In this document: positions 1-7,668 of the stretch, one piece after another
Numbering within the stretch: position 1 is the first letter of the stretch
Layout of the letters: every line of letters begins with the position of its first letter
Source: DATCJY01 sp036562565
GTDB lineage: Bacteria > Bacteroidota > Bacteroidia > Flavobacteriales_D > Sanyastnellaceae
Assembly (NCBI GenBank): GCA_036562565.1
Contig: DATCJY010000082.1
Span: forward strand, 1-54,465
Length of the DNA: 54,465 nucleotides
Direction of reading: 5' to 3'
Program-made: the position numbers and the translations under genes
The notes under the pieces: generated by a model
What the model was told of the DNA's origin: nothing
The model's database searches: none
What the model saw: the letters and a program-made list of their open reading frames with translations, nothing else

Positions 1-1222
1 TCAATGATGCGATAGCGGTTTCATTGTTGCGTTCCATCAATGCTTTATCAATGAAATTCGCAATGGTTTCCATGTCCTTCTCTTTAAGACCACGTGTGGT
101 GATGGCCGGAGTTCCCAGGCGTATACCACTTGTGATAAAAGGAGATTTATCATCAAACGGAACCATGTTTTTGTTCACGGTAATATCGGCAGCAATCAAT
201 GCAGCATCGGCTTCTTTACCGGTGATATTCTTGTTGCGCAAGTCGATAAGGAAGCAGTGATTGTCGGTTCCACCGCTCACGATTTCATAACCCTTATTCA
301 TCAACGCATTGGCCAAAGCTTGTGCATTTTTCTTCACTTGTTCGCCATACGCCTTGAACGATGGTTGCAAGGCTTCGCCAAAGGCCACTGCCTTAGCAGC
401 AATAACATGCTCAAGCGGACCACCTTGCATACCCGGGAATACACCGCTATCGAGTACTGAGGACATCATGCGCACTTCGCCTTTTGGCGTTTTCAAGCCG
501 AATGGGTTTTCAAAATCTTTTCCCATCATGATTACACCACCGCGCGGACCGCGCAATGTTTTGTGTGTGGTAGTAGTAACGATATGGCAATGAGGAAGTG
601 GATCATTCAACAATCCTTTTGCAATCAATCCGGCAGGATGTGAGATATCCGCCATCAAGATTGCACCTACTTCATCGGCTATGGAGCGGAAAGCAGCGTA
701 ATCCCAGTCGCGGCTGTAGGCAGAAGCACCGCAGATAATCAACTTGGGTTTTTCCTTTTTTGCAATATCGCGTACAACGTTCATGTCGATGCGGCCTGTT
801 TCTTTTTGCACGCCATAGAAAGTGGGGCGATACAATTTACCGGAATAGTTCACTGGTGAGCCGTGTGTCAAGTGACCGCCTTGTGAAAGGTCCAAACCTA
901 GAATGGTATCACCCGGTTTGAGGCAGGCGAGCATCACGGCACTGTTAGCGTTCGCACCACTGTGAGGCTGCACATTGGCCCATTCAGCGCCAAACAACTC
1001 CTTCAATCGATCAATAGCCAATTGTTCCACTTGGTCCACCACTTCACAACCACCATAGTATCGCTTGCCGGGCAAACCTTCAGCGTATTTGTTGGTCAAT
1101 ACACTGCCCATGGCTTCCATCACTTGAGGACTTACGAAGTTCTCTGAAGCGATGAGTTCGATGCCATGCATCTGGCGTTGTCTTTCTTTTTCGATTAAAT
1201 CAAAAATGCTGTTGTCGCGCAT
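1..1222 (-). CDS. glyA: Serine hydroxymethyltransferase, 3' end outside window
   Basis: Cytosolic PLP enzyme that interconverts serine and glycine and loads one-carbon units onto tetrahydrofolate. Reading the minus strand from the ATG at 1222 gives MRDNSIFDLIEKERQRQ, then the family stretch MHGIELIASENFVSP, the QPHSGANAN region, the substrate and cofactor region ADISHPAGLIA, and the PLP-lysine motif TTTTHKTLRGPRGG. The C-terminal GIRLGTPAITTRG arginine motif is also present. About 407 codons are inside the window, and a full enzyme is about 425, so only the last few codons are cut off by the left edge. It is transcribed away from ftsE, with a promoter-like TACCTTCG at 1247-1254. Nothing in the visible part looks damaged. 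Confidence 0.97.
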   Translation of the reverse strand, partial: MRDNSIFDLIEKERQRQMHGIELIASENFVSPQVMEAMGSVLTNKYAEGLPGKRYYGGCEVVDQVEQLAIDRLKELFGAEWANVQPHSGANANSAVMLACLKPGDTILGLDLSQGGHLTHGSPVNYSGKLYRPTFYGVQKETGRIDMNVVRDIAKKEKPKLIICGASAYSRDWDYAAFRSIADEVGAILMADISHPAGLIAKGLLNDPLPHCHIVTTTTHKTLRGPRGGVIMMGKDFENPFGLKTPKGEVRMMSSVLDSGVFPGMQGGPLEHVIAAKAVAFGEALQPSFKAYGEQVKKNAQALANALMNKGYEIVSGGTDNHCFLIDLRNKNITGKEADAALIAADITVNKNMVPFDDKSPFITSGIRLGTPAITTRGLKEKDMETIANFIDKALMERNNETAIASL

Positions 1223-1246
1223 GATATTTTCCTTGAATTGAGGGTG

Positions 1247-1254
1247 CGAAGGTA
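1247..1254 (-). promoter_or_regulatory. Probable glyA promoter -7 element
   Basis: On the minus strand this reads TACCTTCG followed by CACCC. It matches the Bacteroidota -7 consensus TAnnTTTG at 7 of 8 positions and lies 24 bases before the glyA ATG. No well-spaced TTG -33 element is visible, so the call rests on the -7 element and its position. Confidence 0.45.
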
Positions 1255-1378
1255 GGCCAACCTCAACCCGGAATGTTCTCCCACCACGTCTCATTGTTGA
1301 AAAACACTTTTTGTCCTCCTCTTACGTTGCATTTCTCTAAAGCACCTTTGAGGCATTCAAAACATTGTTACCCGTCTT

Positions 1379-2086
1379 ATGGAAGAAAGCGAAATAGTTA
1401 TCAAACTCGAAAACGTAGAGATTCGTCAGAAGGAGAATGTGATTCTCAAAGATGTGAACCTGGAGGTGCGCAATGGCGAGTTCATCTATCTCATCGGGAA
1501 AACCGGAAGTGGCAAGAGTAGCTTGCTCAAAACACTTTATGCCGAACTTCCATTGAAAATAGGACAAGGACAATGTTGCGGTTTCGACCTAGCCAAAATC
1601 AAGCGCAAGCAAATTCCATACTTGCGCAGAAAGCTCGGCATCGTATTTCAAGATTTTGAATTGCTCACCGATCGCACCGTGAATGAAAACCTAGAATTTG
1701 TTCTTCGCACCACAGGCTGGACTGATAAAAAAGCGATGGAAAGCCGCATGGAAAGTGTGCTGCAGTTGGTAGGCCTGGAGAACAAAGGCTATAAAATGCC
1801 GCATGAGCTCAGCGGTGGCGAACAGCAGCGTGTTGTGATTGCGCGTTCCTTGCTCAACACCCCTCAACTCATTCTGGCCGATGAGCCAACAGGAAACCTC
1901 GACCCCAAAACAAGCCTAGAGATTTTGAACTTGCTTTTGGCGATTAGCAAAGCGGGGACTGCCGTTCTCATGGCATCACACGACTACAACACGATGCGCA
2001 AATTCAGCAGCCGCATCATCGTATGCGATGACCACACCGTGCGCGAGACCACTGATATCACTCAATTTGAAAGCATTCATGCGTGA
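1379..2086 (+). CDS. ftsE: FtsE-like ABC transporter ATPase
   Basis: ATP-binding subunit of the FtsEX type, which in known systems couples ATP hydrolysis to septal peptidoglycan hydrolase activation at the inner membrane. The 235-residue protein has Walker A GKTGSGKS (40-47), Q-loop Q91, signature LSGGEQQ (144-150), Walker B with ILADEP (165-170), D-loop TGNLDP (171-176) and H-loop H201. The DEPTGNLDP wording and length fit the FtsE/LolD group, and the short C-terminus with no extra domain favours FtsE. No FtsX gene is adjacent. The downstream glycosyltransferase starts on the stop codon (TGATG), so the two are probably cotranscribed. The ATG at 1379 is used; the family start lies close to it. 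Confidence 0.88.
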   Translation: MEESEIVIKLENVEIRQKENVILKDVNLEVRNGEFIYLIGKTGSGKSSLLKTLYAELPLKIGQGQCCGFDLAKIKRKQIPYLRRKLGIVFQDFELLTDRTVNENLEFVLRTTGWTDKKAMESRMESVLQLVGLENKGYKMPHELSGGEQQRVVIARSLLNTPQLILADEPTGNLDPKTSLEILNLLLAISKAGTAVLMASHDYNTMRKFSSRIIVCDDHTVRETTDITQFESIHA

Positions 2087-2817
2087 TGGCTTTGGCGCTT
2101 GTTAGCATTATCATTCCCGTGTACAATGCAGAGCGTACACTGCAACGAGCTCTCCTTAGCGCCATCCATCAAACCTATCCTTTCAAGGAAATCATCGTGA
2201 TTGATGGAGCCTCCACTGACGGAAGCCTTGACATCATCCGGGAATTGGGAAACAACTTGGCATTTACCCTATCTGAAAAAGACAGCGGTGTTTATAGCGC
2301 CATCAACAAAGGAATTGATCACGCCAAAGGCGATTGGATTTATATCCTTGGCGCAGATGACGCTTTTGAAAACGATGACGTTTTGCAGAAGGTCATGAAT
2401 GCACGCCTGCCAGAATCAAAATTGCTCTATGGAGATGTCAAGAATGAAATGGTTTCACATCGGTTGGTTCCGTCACTCCACAAAAGTTCTTTCGGTTCGG
2501 AATTGAAATGGAAGAACACATTGCATCAACAAGGCGCATTTTATCATCGCTCACTCTTCAAACAATTTCGGTTTGATGAGCAACTCATTGTGTTGGCCGA
2601 TTACGACTTTCATTTAAAACTATGGAAAGAAAACATACCGGCACAGCGTATTGATACCATCATTGCCAAATGCGAAGCGAGCGGATTGTCCAAGCAGTTT
2701 ATTTGGTCGCTTTATAAAGAAGAACTCTTAATTAAGAAGAGGCGATTGTCTACGCTTCCCTATCTCATCAATCTCCCCCTCGTGGTATTAAAGTATTGGA
2801 GAAAAAAATTGTTCTGA
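2086..2817 (+). CDS. Glycosyltransferase family 2
   Basis: GT-A fold sugar transferase of 243 residues, probably acting on an extracellular or envelope glycan; donor and acceptor cannot be told. The N-terminus has the family signature VSIIIPVYNAERTL (6-19) and VIDGASTDGS (38-47), with the metal-binding acidic pair DD at 91-92 in GADDAF. The protein resembles the short WcaA-like GT2 enzymes. A GTG three bases upstream is also in frame, but the ATG at 2086, which overlaps the ftsE stop by one base, gives the natural N-terminus. It is the only sugar gene here, so it is not part of a visible polysaccharide cluster. Confidence 0.85.
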   Translation: MALALVSIIIPVYNAERTLQRALLSAIHQTYPFKEIIVIDGASTDGSLDIIRELGNNLAFTLSEKDSGVYSAINKGIDHAKGDWIYILGADDAFENDDVLQKVMNARLPESKLLYGDVKNEMVSHRLVPSLHKSSFGSELKWKNTLHQQGAFYHRSLFKQFRFDEQLIVLADYDFHLKLWKENIPAQRIDTIIAKCEASGLSKQFIWSLYKEELLIKKRRLSTLPYLINLPLVVLKYWRKKLF

Positions 2818-2829
2818 GTGTTGGCGCAA

Positions 2830-3549
2830 TTAAACCAAAGCACTAAAATCTTTGATGCCCATCGCTCTGCTGGTAATAAAACCTTCGCCCAAGAGGAATC
2901 CGGCAGGACGTCCCATATCCATGGCTCGGCCTTTTAGAAAATCAAAATACTCGGCACCGGAGATTGGAGTTTTAGGTTCATTGGTTTCACCGTTGTAGAA
3001 CTGGCTCGAGAAACATTTGAGTGCTTCTATTTTCTTTTCCCAAAGGCCGGTAATGTCATAGACAAAATCAGGTTGGAGGTAATAATCCTGGATGTATTTG
3101 TAAACCACCTTTGGGCGCCAAGCTTGTTGTTGCTCTCCGTGATGCGAAGTGTGAATCTTGACCAAACCCGAAAGGAAACAAGCGCGCTCCACCAAAGCCG
3201 ATCCGCGTCCATGATCCGGATGCCGATCGGAAGGAGCATTGCAGAGCACAATTTCCGGTCGGTATTTGCGCACCATTTTTATCACTTGGAGGAGATGCTC
3301 CTTGTCCACCTCAAAGAAACCATCCTGCATTCCGAGGTTCTCCCTTGCAGCCAATCCCATGATTTGGGCTGAGTTTTGAGCTTCTACAAGTCGCAACTCT
3401 GCACTACCACGGCTACCCAACTGCCCTTGAGTGAGATCTACCACGGCCACCTTCAAGCCTTTTTGCACACAGGAGATAACTGTACCTCCGGCACCGATTT
3501 CTACATCGTCCGGGTGAGCACCAAAGGCTAGGATATCCATCTTATTCAT
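2830..3549 (-). CDS. bshB1: Bacillithiol biosynthesis deacetylase BshB1
   Basis: Zinc-dependent LmbE-like amidase that removes the acetyl group from N-acetylglucosaminyl-malate, the second step of bacillithiol synthesis. The 239-residue protein begins with the metal motif AHPDD (11-15). It continues with the substrate-loop region QGQLGSRGS, the SDRHPDHGRG segment carrying the second metal histidines (H110, H113), and the YYLQPDFVYDIT region typical of BshB1. Other LmbE deacetylases are possible, but length and wording match BshB1. bshA and bshC are not in the window. A promoter-like TAATTTTG lies 32 bases upstream of the ATG at 3549. The gene converges on the glycosyltransferase with a 12-base gap and no obvious terminator between them. 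Confidence 0.93.
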   Translation of the reverse strand: MNKMDILAFGAHPDDVEIGAGGTVISCVQKGLKVAVVDLTQGQLGSRGSAELRLVEAQNSAQIMGLAARENLGMQDGFFEVDKEHLLQVIKMVRKYRPEIVLCNAPSDRHPDHGRGSALVERACFLSGLVKIHTSHHGEQQQAWRPKVVYKYIQDYYLQPDFVYDITGLWEKKIEALKCFSSQFYNGETNEPKTPISGAEYFDFLKGRAMDMGRPAGFLLGEGFITSRAMGIKDFSALV

Positions 3550-3580
3550 CGCAGGGTGTTTACTATTGAAAATGCGGGCA

Positions 3581-3588
3581 CAAAATTA
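3581..3588 (-). promoter_or_regulatory. bshB1 promoter
   Basis: The minus strand reads TAATTTTG, an exact match to the Bacteroidota -7 consensus. A TTG lies 23 bases further upstream, at the long end of the usual 17-23 spacing. The ten-base palindrome AATCGCGATT at 3599-3608 sits between the two elements and could be an operator. Confidence 0.55.
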
Positions 3589-3761
3589 GAAAATCAAGAA
3601 TCGCGATTTCGCAAATGCAAAAAACGCTAATCCATTCATCGAAAAGAACACAACATTAATAGACCATACAAACTCCTACGTCTAACTACCCGAACCAAAA
3701 AGTTATCATTAACGTTTCATTGACAAGTTTTGAAGTTTCAACAATGATATGATTGATTGTG

Positions 3762-4742
3762 ATGATTAGATTTGCCGCCATCTTGAAAACAACGTACACG
3801 AAATATCTCGCAGCAATACTGCTATTATGCCCGCTGTTTTCACTGTCTCAAGTTGAATCAGCCATCGAGTTGATGTCTGACACAACTTCGTGGGACATTA
3901 TCGAAACAGAAGCACATGTTGGAGGGGCAACCGAAGAAGAAGCAGCACAATCCGCACTGTTTTATGAAGCCAGTGCCTTGGTTCTCCTTACCGTCAATGA
4001 TTCATTGATGCACATACCTGCATACGATGAGTATTGCCATTGGGACACCAAGTCGCTATTTGCACACAAAGCAGCACGAAGCAATGTCGAAAACAGAAGC
4101 ATCAACTTCCGACTCGCATATGAGGAATGTGATTTCGTTTTCCCTACCAATGAAGGAATTCAGACATCACCATTCGGTCCACGTTGGGGCAGAATGCACA
4201 GCGGTCTTGACTTAGACTTGGAAACAGGTGACAATGTCTATGCGGCATTCGAAGGCATGGTGCGCATCTCACAATATCACGCTTCCTATGGAAACGTTGT
4301 GGTGATTCGTCACAGCAATGGATTGGAAACACTCTATGCGCATATGTCCCAGCGCAAAGTGAAGCCAGGTGATTATGTGGAAGCCGGATACGTCATTGGC
4401 CTTGGTGGTAACACCGGTCGTTCGTTCGGTTCTCACTTGCACTTTGAAATTCGTTACCTCGGTGAAGCCATTGATCCCAACCTCATCATCGACCCTAAAA
4501 GTCGTTCACTTCGCGATTGGGAATTCACCTTGGACAAGTCTCACTTTGATTACGTAAACATTGACCCCAAAGCACTTGCTGCCAGAAAAGGCAGTGGTGG
4601 TAAATATGTAACCGTAAAAAGTGGTGACACTTTGAGCGCGATTGCCCGCAGAAACAAAACAACTGTTGCTGCGCTTTGCAAGCTCAACAAGATTAAACAA
4701 ACCACGGTAATCAGACCGGGACAAAAGCTAAGGGTATATTGA
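3762..4742 (+). CDS. M23 peptidase with C-terminal LysM domain
   Basis: Secreted zinc endopeptidase likely to cut peptidoglycan cross-bridges, and a murein remodelling candidate. The ATG at 3762 gives 326 residues and is preferred to a TTG nine bases upstream. A signal peptide covers roughly residues 1-30 (ending LFSLSQ). The LytM/M23 core has the first zinc motif HSGLDLD (H146, D150), then H194 in LYAHM, and the HxH motif SHLHFE (H225, H227), so the active site is complete. A single LysM domain closes the protein (about 283-326: YVTVKSGDTLSAIA to PGQKLRVY). It is monocistronic and followed by a strong terminator. A Bacteroidota TAGATTTG sequence inside the first codons looks like chance, since no later start would keep the signal peptide. 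Confidence 0.9.
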   Translation: MIRFAAILKTTYTKYLAAILLLCPLFSLSQVESAIELMSDTTSWDIIETEAHVGGATEEEAAQSALFYEASALVLLTVNDSLMHIPAYDEYCHWDTKSLFAHKAARSNVENRSINFRLAYEECDFVFPTNEGIQTSPFGPRWGRMHSGLDLDLETGDNVYAAFEGMVRISQYHASYGNVVVIRHSNGLETLYAHMSQRKVKPGDYVEAGYVIGLGGNTGRSFGSHLHFEIRYLGEAIDPNLIIDPKSRSLRDWEFTLDKSHFDYVNIDPKALAARKGSGGKYVTVKSGDTLSAIARRNKTTVAALCKLNKIKQTTVIRPGQKLRVY

Positions 4743-4765
4743 TATCAACCAACAATAGAACAAAG

Positions 4766-4796
4766 AGCCTGCCTCCATCGAGTGCAGGCTTTTTTT
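4766..4796 (+). terminator. Rho-independent terminator of the M23/LysM gene
   Basis: Seven-base-pair stem AGCCTGC (4766-4772) with GCAGGCT (4784-4790), followed by a T tract. Confidence 0.85.
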
Positions 4797-4842
4797 ATGA
4801 CCAATTTATCCAAGCGTATCAACTACGACCGACATCATAAAG

Positions 4843-5955
4843 CTACCAAGCCAGCGTTGCAGTAACAGGATGGTGATCGGAAAGCTTTTGAGGCAATGTG
4901 CGATAATCCACGGCACGCATGCCTTTGCTATGCAGGATATAGTCAATTCGGAAAGACGGAAACACACCGATATACGTATTACCCACACCGTTGCCTGCTT
5001 CAATAAATGAGTCCTGAAGCTCACTTGTGAGTTTCTTATACGCGTAGGATACCGGGCTGTCGTTGAAATCACCACAGAGTACCACTTTATAAGGACAATT
5101 CTGAATGCTCTCCAAAATACGCTCAACTTGCTCTTCGCGTTTAACGAAAGCAGCGGTCAGACGTTTGGCGATGCGTTTACTGCCTTGCTCCAACTGTTCC
5201 TGATTGCGGTTGCCATCCACCAGTGCATAGTCTTCCGGTTTGAAACGAATGGACTGCAAATGCGCATTATAAATACGCACCGTATCCTTTCCTACTTTAA
5301 TATCGGCATAGATGCAGAAATTATTCGCATCACTTGCAAACGGTACATGTCCCTTGTGAATGATGGGATACTTGGAGAAAAGTGCCACACCGAAGTATTG
5401 CTTTCTGGCCATGGCATGTGTGAAGCGCTCGTGGTAGTACTTGTTGGGCAAGAAGCGGATAAGCGTATCTCGCGTAGTAAACACCCCTTTCCTATCCGTG
5501 TGATAAAACTCTTGAAAGCAAATCACATCAGCTTGTTCCTCTTCGAGCATTTCAAAGATTTTATCGCGAATTGCAAGGGGTGATTTGCTATCATAATAAC
5601 CCAACAGCCGCGCATTGTAAGTCAACAACTTCAGTGTCTGTTGTTCTTGTTTGGCTTTGTCCGGAAATGAAATTTGGAAGAAGTCTGTGAGGTGGTTGAA
5701 CCCGAGCAAAACCGTTACGAGTGACACAATGATGTAACGCGGTTTCTTAAGCGACCAATATGTGATGAATGCAAAATTGACCAACAGAATAAATGGATAG
5801 GCCAATCCGAATAAAGTGAAGTACTGAAAAGTAGAAGGCTTGATGTGTGTGGAGAGATAAGACAAAACCAAAGCCAACGCTGCGCCAATGTTGAAAATCA
5901 TCACCAGCCAGTTGGTTCTTGATCTGCGTTTGATTTTATTTTCTACGGAAGCCAC
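4843..5955 (-). CDS. Membrane-anchored endonuclease/exonuclease/phosphatase-family protein
   Basis: EEP-fold phosphodiesterase or phosphatase whose substrate is unknown. The 370-residue protein has a basic N-terminus (KIKRRSR), then three hydrophobic segments within about 17-90. The catalytic domain from about 108 carries TYNAR (N114), CFQEF (E149), CGDFND (D296, N298) and SDHHPV (D360, H361), all conserved. The topology puts the domain on one face of the membrane. The start is a GTG at 5955; the next Met is residue 19, but the family normally has the basic stretch and the full first membrane segment, so GTG is kept. It is the last gene of the mutL-rhomboid-rhomboid run, with a 94-base gap before it. 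Confidence 0.85.
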   Translation of the reverse strand: MASVENKIKRRSRTNWLVMIFNIGAALALVLSYLSTHIKPSTFQYFTLFGLAYPFILLVNFAFITYWSLKKPRYIIVSLVTVLLGFNHLTDFFQISFPDKAKQEQQTLKLLTYNARLLGYYDSKSPLAIRDKIFEMLEEEQADVICFQEFYHTDRKGVFTTRDTLIRFLPNKYYHERFTHAMARKQYFGVALFSKYPIIHKGHVPFASDANNFCIYADIKVGKDTVRIYNAHLQSIRFKPEDYALVDGNRNQEQLEQGSKRIAKRLTAAFVKREEQVERILESIQNCPYKVVLCGDFNDSPVSYAYKKLTSELQDSFIEAGNGVGNTYIGVFPSFRIDYILHSKGMRAVDYRTLPQKLSDHHPVTATLAW

Positions 5956-5960
5956 ACGGA

Positions 5961-5968
5961 CAAAATTA
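5961..5968 (-). promoter_or_regulatory. Possible internal promoter before the EEP gene
   Basis: The minus strand reads TAATTTTG, an exact -7 match, only five bases before the GTG start. If active it would make a leaderless message. No TTG -33 is seen at the right distance, so this is tentative. Confidence 0.35.
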
Positions 5969-6049
5969 AGGATTCGGTGTGCAGGGCTTTAGCTGAGTTA
6001 TTCACGTCAGCCCAACCATAGCACCTTTTGAATTACAAGTAATTAAAGA

Positions 6050-6946
6050 TTACTTCTGCGCATTTTTGAATAAAAATTCTTTCTCGCTCTTGGTGAGACT
6101 ATCATAACCTGAGCGACTGATTTTGTCGAGAATTTCATCGGTTCTGCGCTCGCGCTCGCGTTTTTCCATGTTGAATTGCTCATCGGATTTCACACGGCCG
6201 GTGCGGGTTTTAGAAGATGCCTTGGAATTTTTTATCACCATCATCTTGCCAGAGATGCGTGCAAAGAATCGCGTCAATCCGGCACCGATGTCTTTACCCT
6301 TTTGTAATTGACGAGCATAGAAAAAGCCAAACAAGGCACCACCGAGATGACCGACATGGCCACCGCTGTTCACACCTGAGCGGACACTGGCTAAATCCAA
6401 CAGAACAATAATCGCAGCGAGCCACATGAGCTCCATTCTAATGGCTCCAAAAAGATAAATCTCTCTCTTGGGTTGGAGGGTTGCACTGGCCACGATGATG
6501 GACATTACTGCGGCAGAAGCACCCAATACATACACACCGTGTTTGCTGCTGAAAACATCAAACGCATTCATGGCTAAGGCGAACAACACATAACCGCTGA
6601 GCCCACCCAGTATATAGAGTGCCAGTAAGCGATGACTTCCCTGAATGCTCACAAACAATTGGCCCATGAAATAAAGAGCAATCATGTTGAACAGAAAATG
6701 TCCGAACTGGATGTGCGCAAACATGTGCGTGATCAGCGACCATGGTTTAGTAAGCAAGACCATCGGGTCTGAGCTTGCAGCAAGAGCCAAGTTATCACCC
6801 AGATAAGGCATCACGGGCAATTTGAACAAGAACAAAATGAGCAGATAAATGTTGATGAGCAAAAACACGCCTACATTGATGAATAACAAGCGCACCAATG
6901 CATCACCATTTTTATAGCGTTCTTTTATTTCTCCCCAAAAAGTCAT
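6050..6946 (-). CDS. Rhomboid intramembrane serine protease (second copy)
   Basis: Polytopic membrane protease of 298 residues that would cleave transmembrane substrates within the bilayer. The conserved HxxxN of the second core helix is present (H83, N87), the nucleophile is in LGASAAV (S144), and the general-base histidine is in GGHVGHLGGALFG (H200), so the dyad is intact. After the last helix (about 210) there is a basic soluble tail of about 85 residues rich in K, R and E that the first copy lacks. It overlaps the first rhomboid by four bases (ATGA), indicating translational coupling. The substrate cannot be predicted. Confidence 0.92.
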   Translation of the reverse strand: MTFWGEIKERYKNGDALVRLLFINVGVFLLINIYLLILFLFKLPVMPYLGDNLALAASSDPMVLLTKPWSLITHMFAHIQFGHFLFNMIALYFMGQLFVSIQGSHRLLALYILGGLSGYVLFALAMNAFDVFSSKHGVYVLGASAAVMSIIVASATLQPKREIYLFGAIRMELMWLAAIIVLLDLASVRSGVNSGGHVGHLGGALFGFFYARQLQKGKDIGAGLTRFFARISGKMMVIKNSKASSKTRTGRVKSDEQFNMEKRERERRTDEILDKISRSGYDSLTKSEKEFLFKNAQK

Positions 6947-7665
6947 TCGTTCGAATATAGTTTACCTTTTTTCTGCCAGTATTTTAAAATGATGTATCCG
7001 AAGATCATACCACCAAGGTGCGCATAGTGTGCCACATTATCACCCGGAGCATTGCGCAATGCGAGCATTAATTCCACTGCACCATAACCAATTACAAACC
7101 ACTTTGCTTTGATTGGAACCGGAATGAACATCAAGAATAATTCTGCATTTGGGAACATCATGCCATAAGCGAGCAGCAAGCCAAACAAACATCCCGATGC
7201 ACCCACCAAGCCAACATTTAAAGCGATGTTCAAGTTAGCTGCCGTAGGATTGGTAAAGTTTTTTCCTTCCATCAAAGCTTCATTACCGATGAGATAGACC
7301 TGTTTCAACAAATCATTTGGCAATGCTGCACTCAATTGTTGCACCTCGATATATGTAATGAGTTGATGCAATCCGAAAGCTCCGATGCCGCACAACAGGT
7401 AGTAATTGAGAAAGCGCTTCGGTCCCCAGTAATGTTCCAATGTAGCACCGAACATATACACACCGAACATATTGAAGAAGATGTGCATGACATTACCATG
7501 CATGAACATGTGGGTGATTATCTGCCAAGGGCGAAAGTTCTCACTCTGAAAAAAATAACCAGTCATATTCAAGCTGAATGTCTCAGGCAACACTTGGCTT
7601 GCCAGAAACATAAGCACATTGATGATGAGCAGGTTCTTCGTTACTACGGGTAATCTTTCTAGCAT
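6943..7665 (-). CDS. Rhomboid intramembrane serine protease (first copy)
   Basis: Membrane protease of 240 residues with the rhomboid core: HGNVMHIFFNM with H61 and N65, VGASGCLFG with the nucleophile S157, and VAHYAHLGGMIFGY with the base H216. An extra loop of about 40 residues (105-145) sits between the second and later core helices. It starts three bases after the mutL stop and overlaps the next rhomboid by four bases, so the three genes are one transcript. The two copies share the fold but differ in the loop and in the tail, which argues for separate substrates and not a recent duplication. Confidence 0.93.
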   Translation of the reverse strand: MLERLPVVTKNLLIINVLMFLASQVLPETFSLNMTGYFFQSENFRPWQIITHMFMHGNVMHIFFNMFGVYMFGATLEHYWGPKRFLNYYLLCGIGAFGLHQLITYIEVQQLSAALPNDLLKQVYLIGNEALMEGKNFTNPTAANLNIALNVGLVGASGCLFGLLLAYGMMFPNAELFLMFIPVPIKAKWFVIGYGAVELMLALRNAPGDNVAHYAHLGGMIFGYIILKYWQKKGKLYSNE

Positions 7666-7668
7666 AAT

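Noticed and set aside
3767..3774. TAGATTTG inside the first codons of the M23/LysM gene
   Set aside because: Matches the -7 consensus but would start transcription after the only start codon that gives a signal peptide, and has no -33 TTG.
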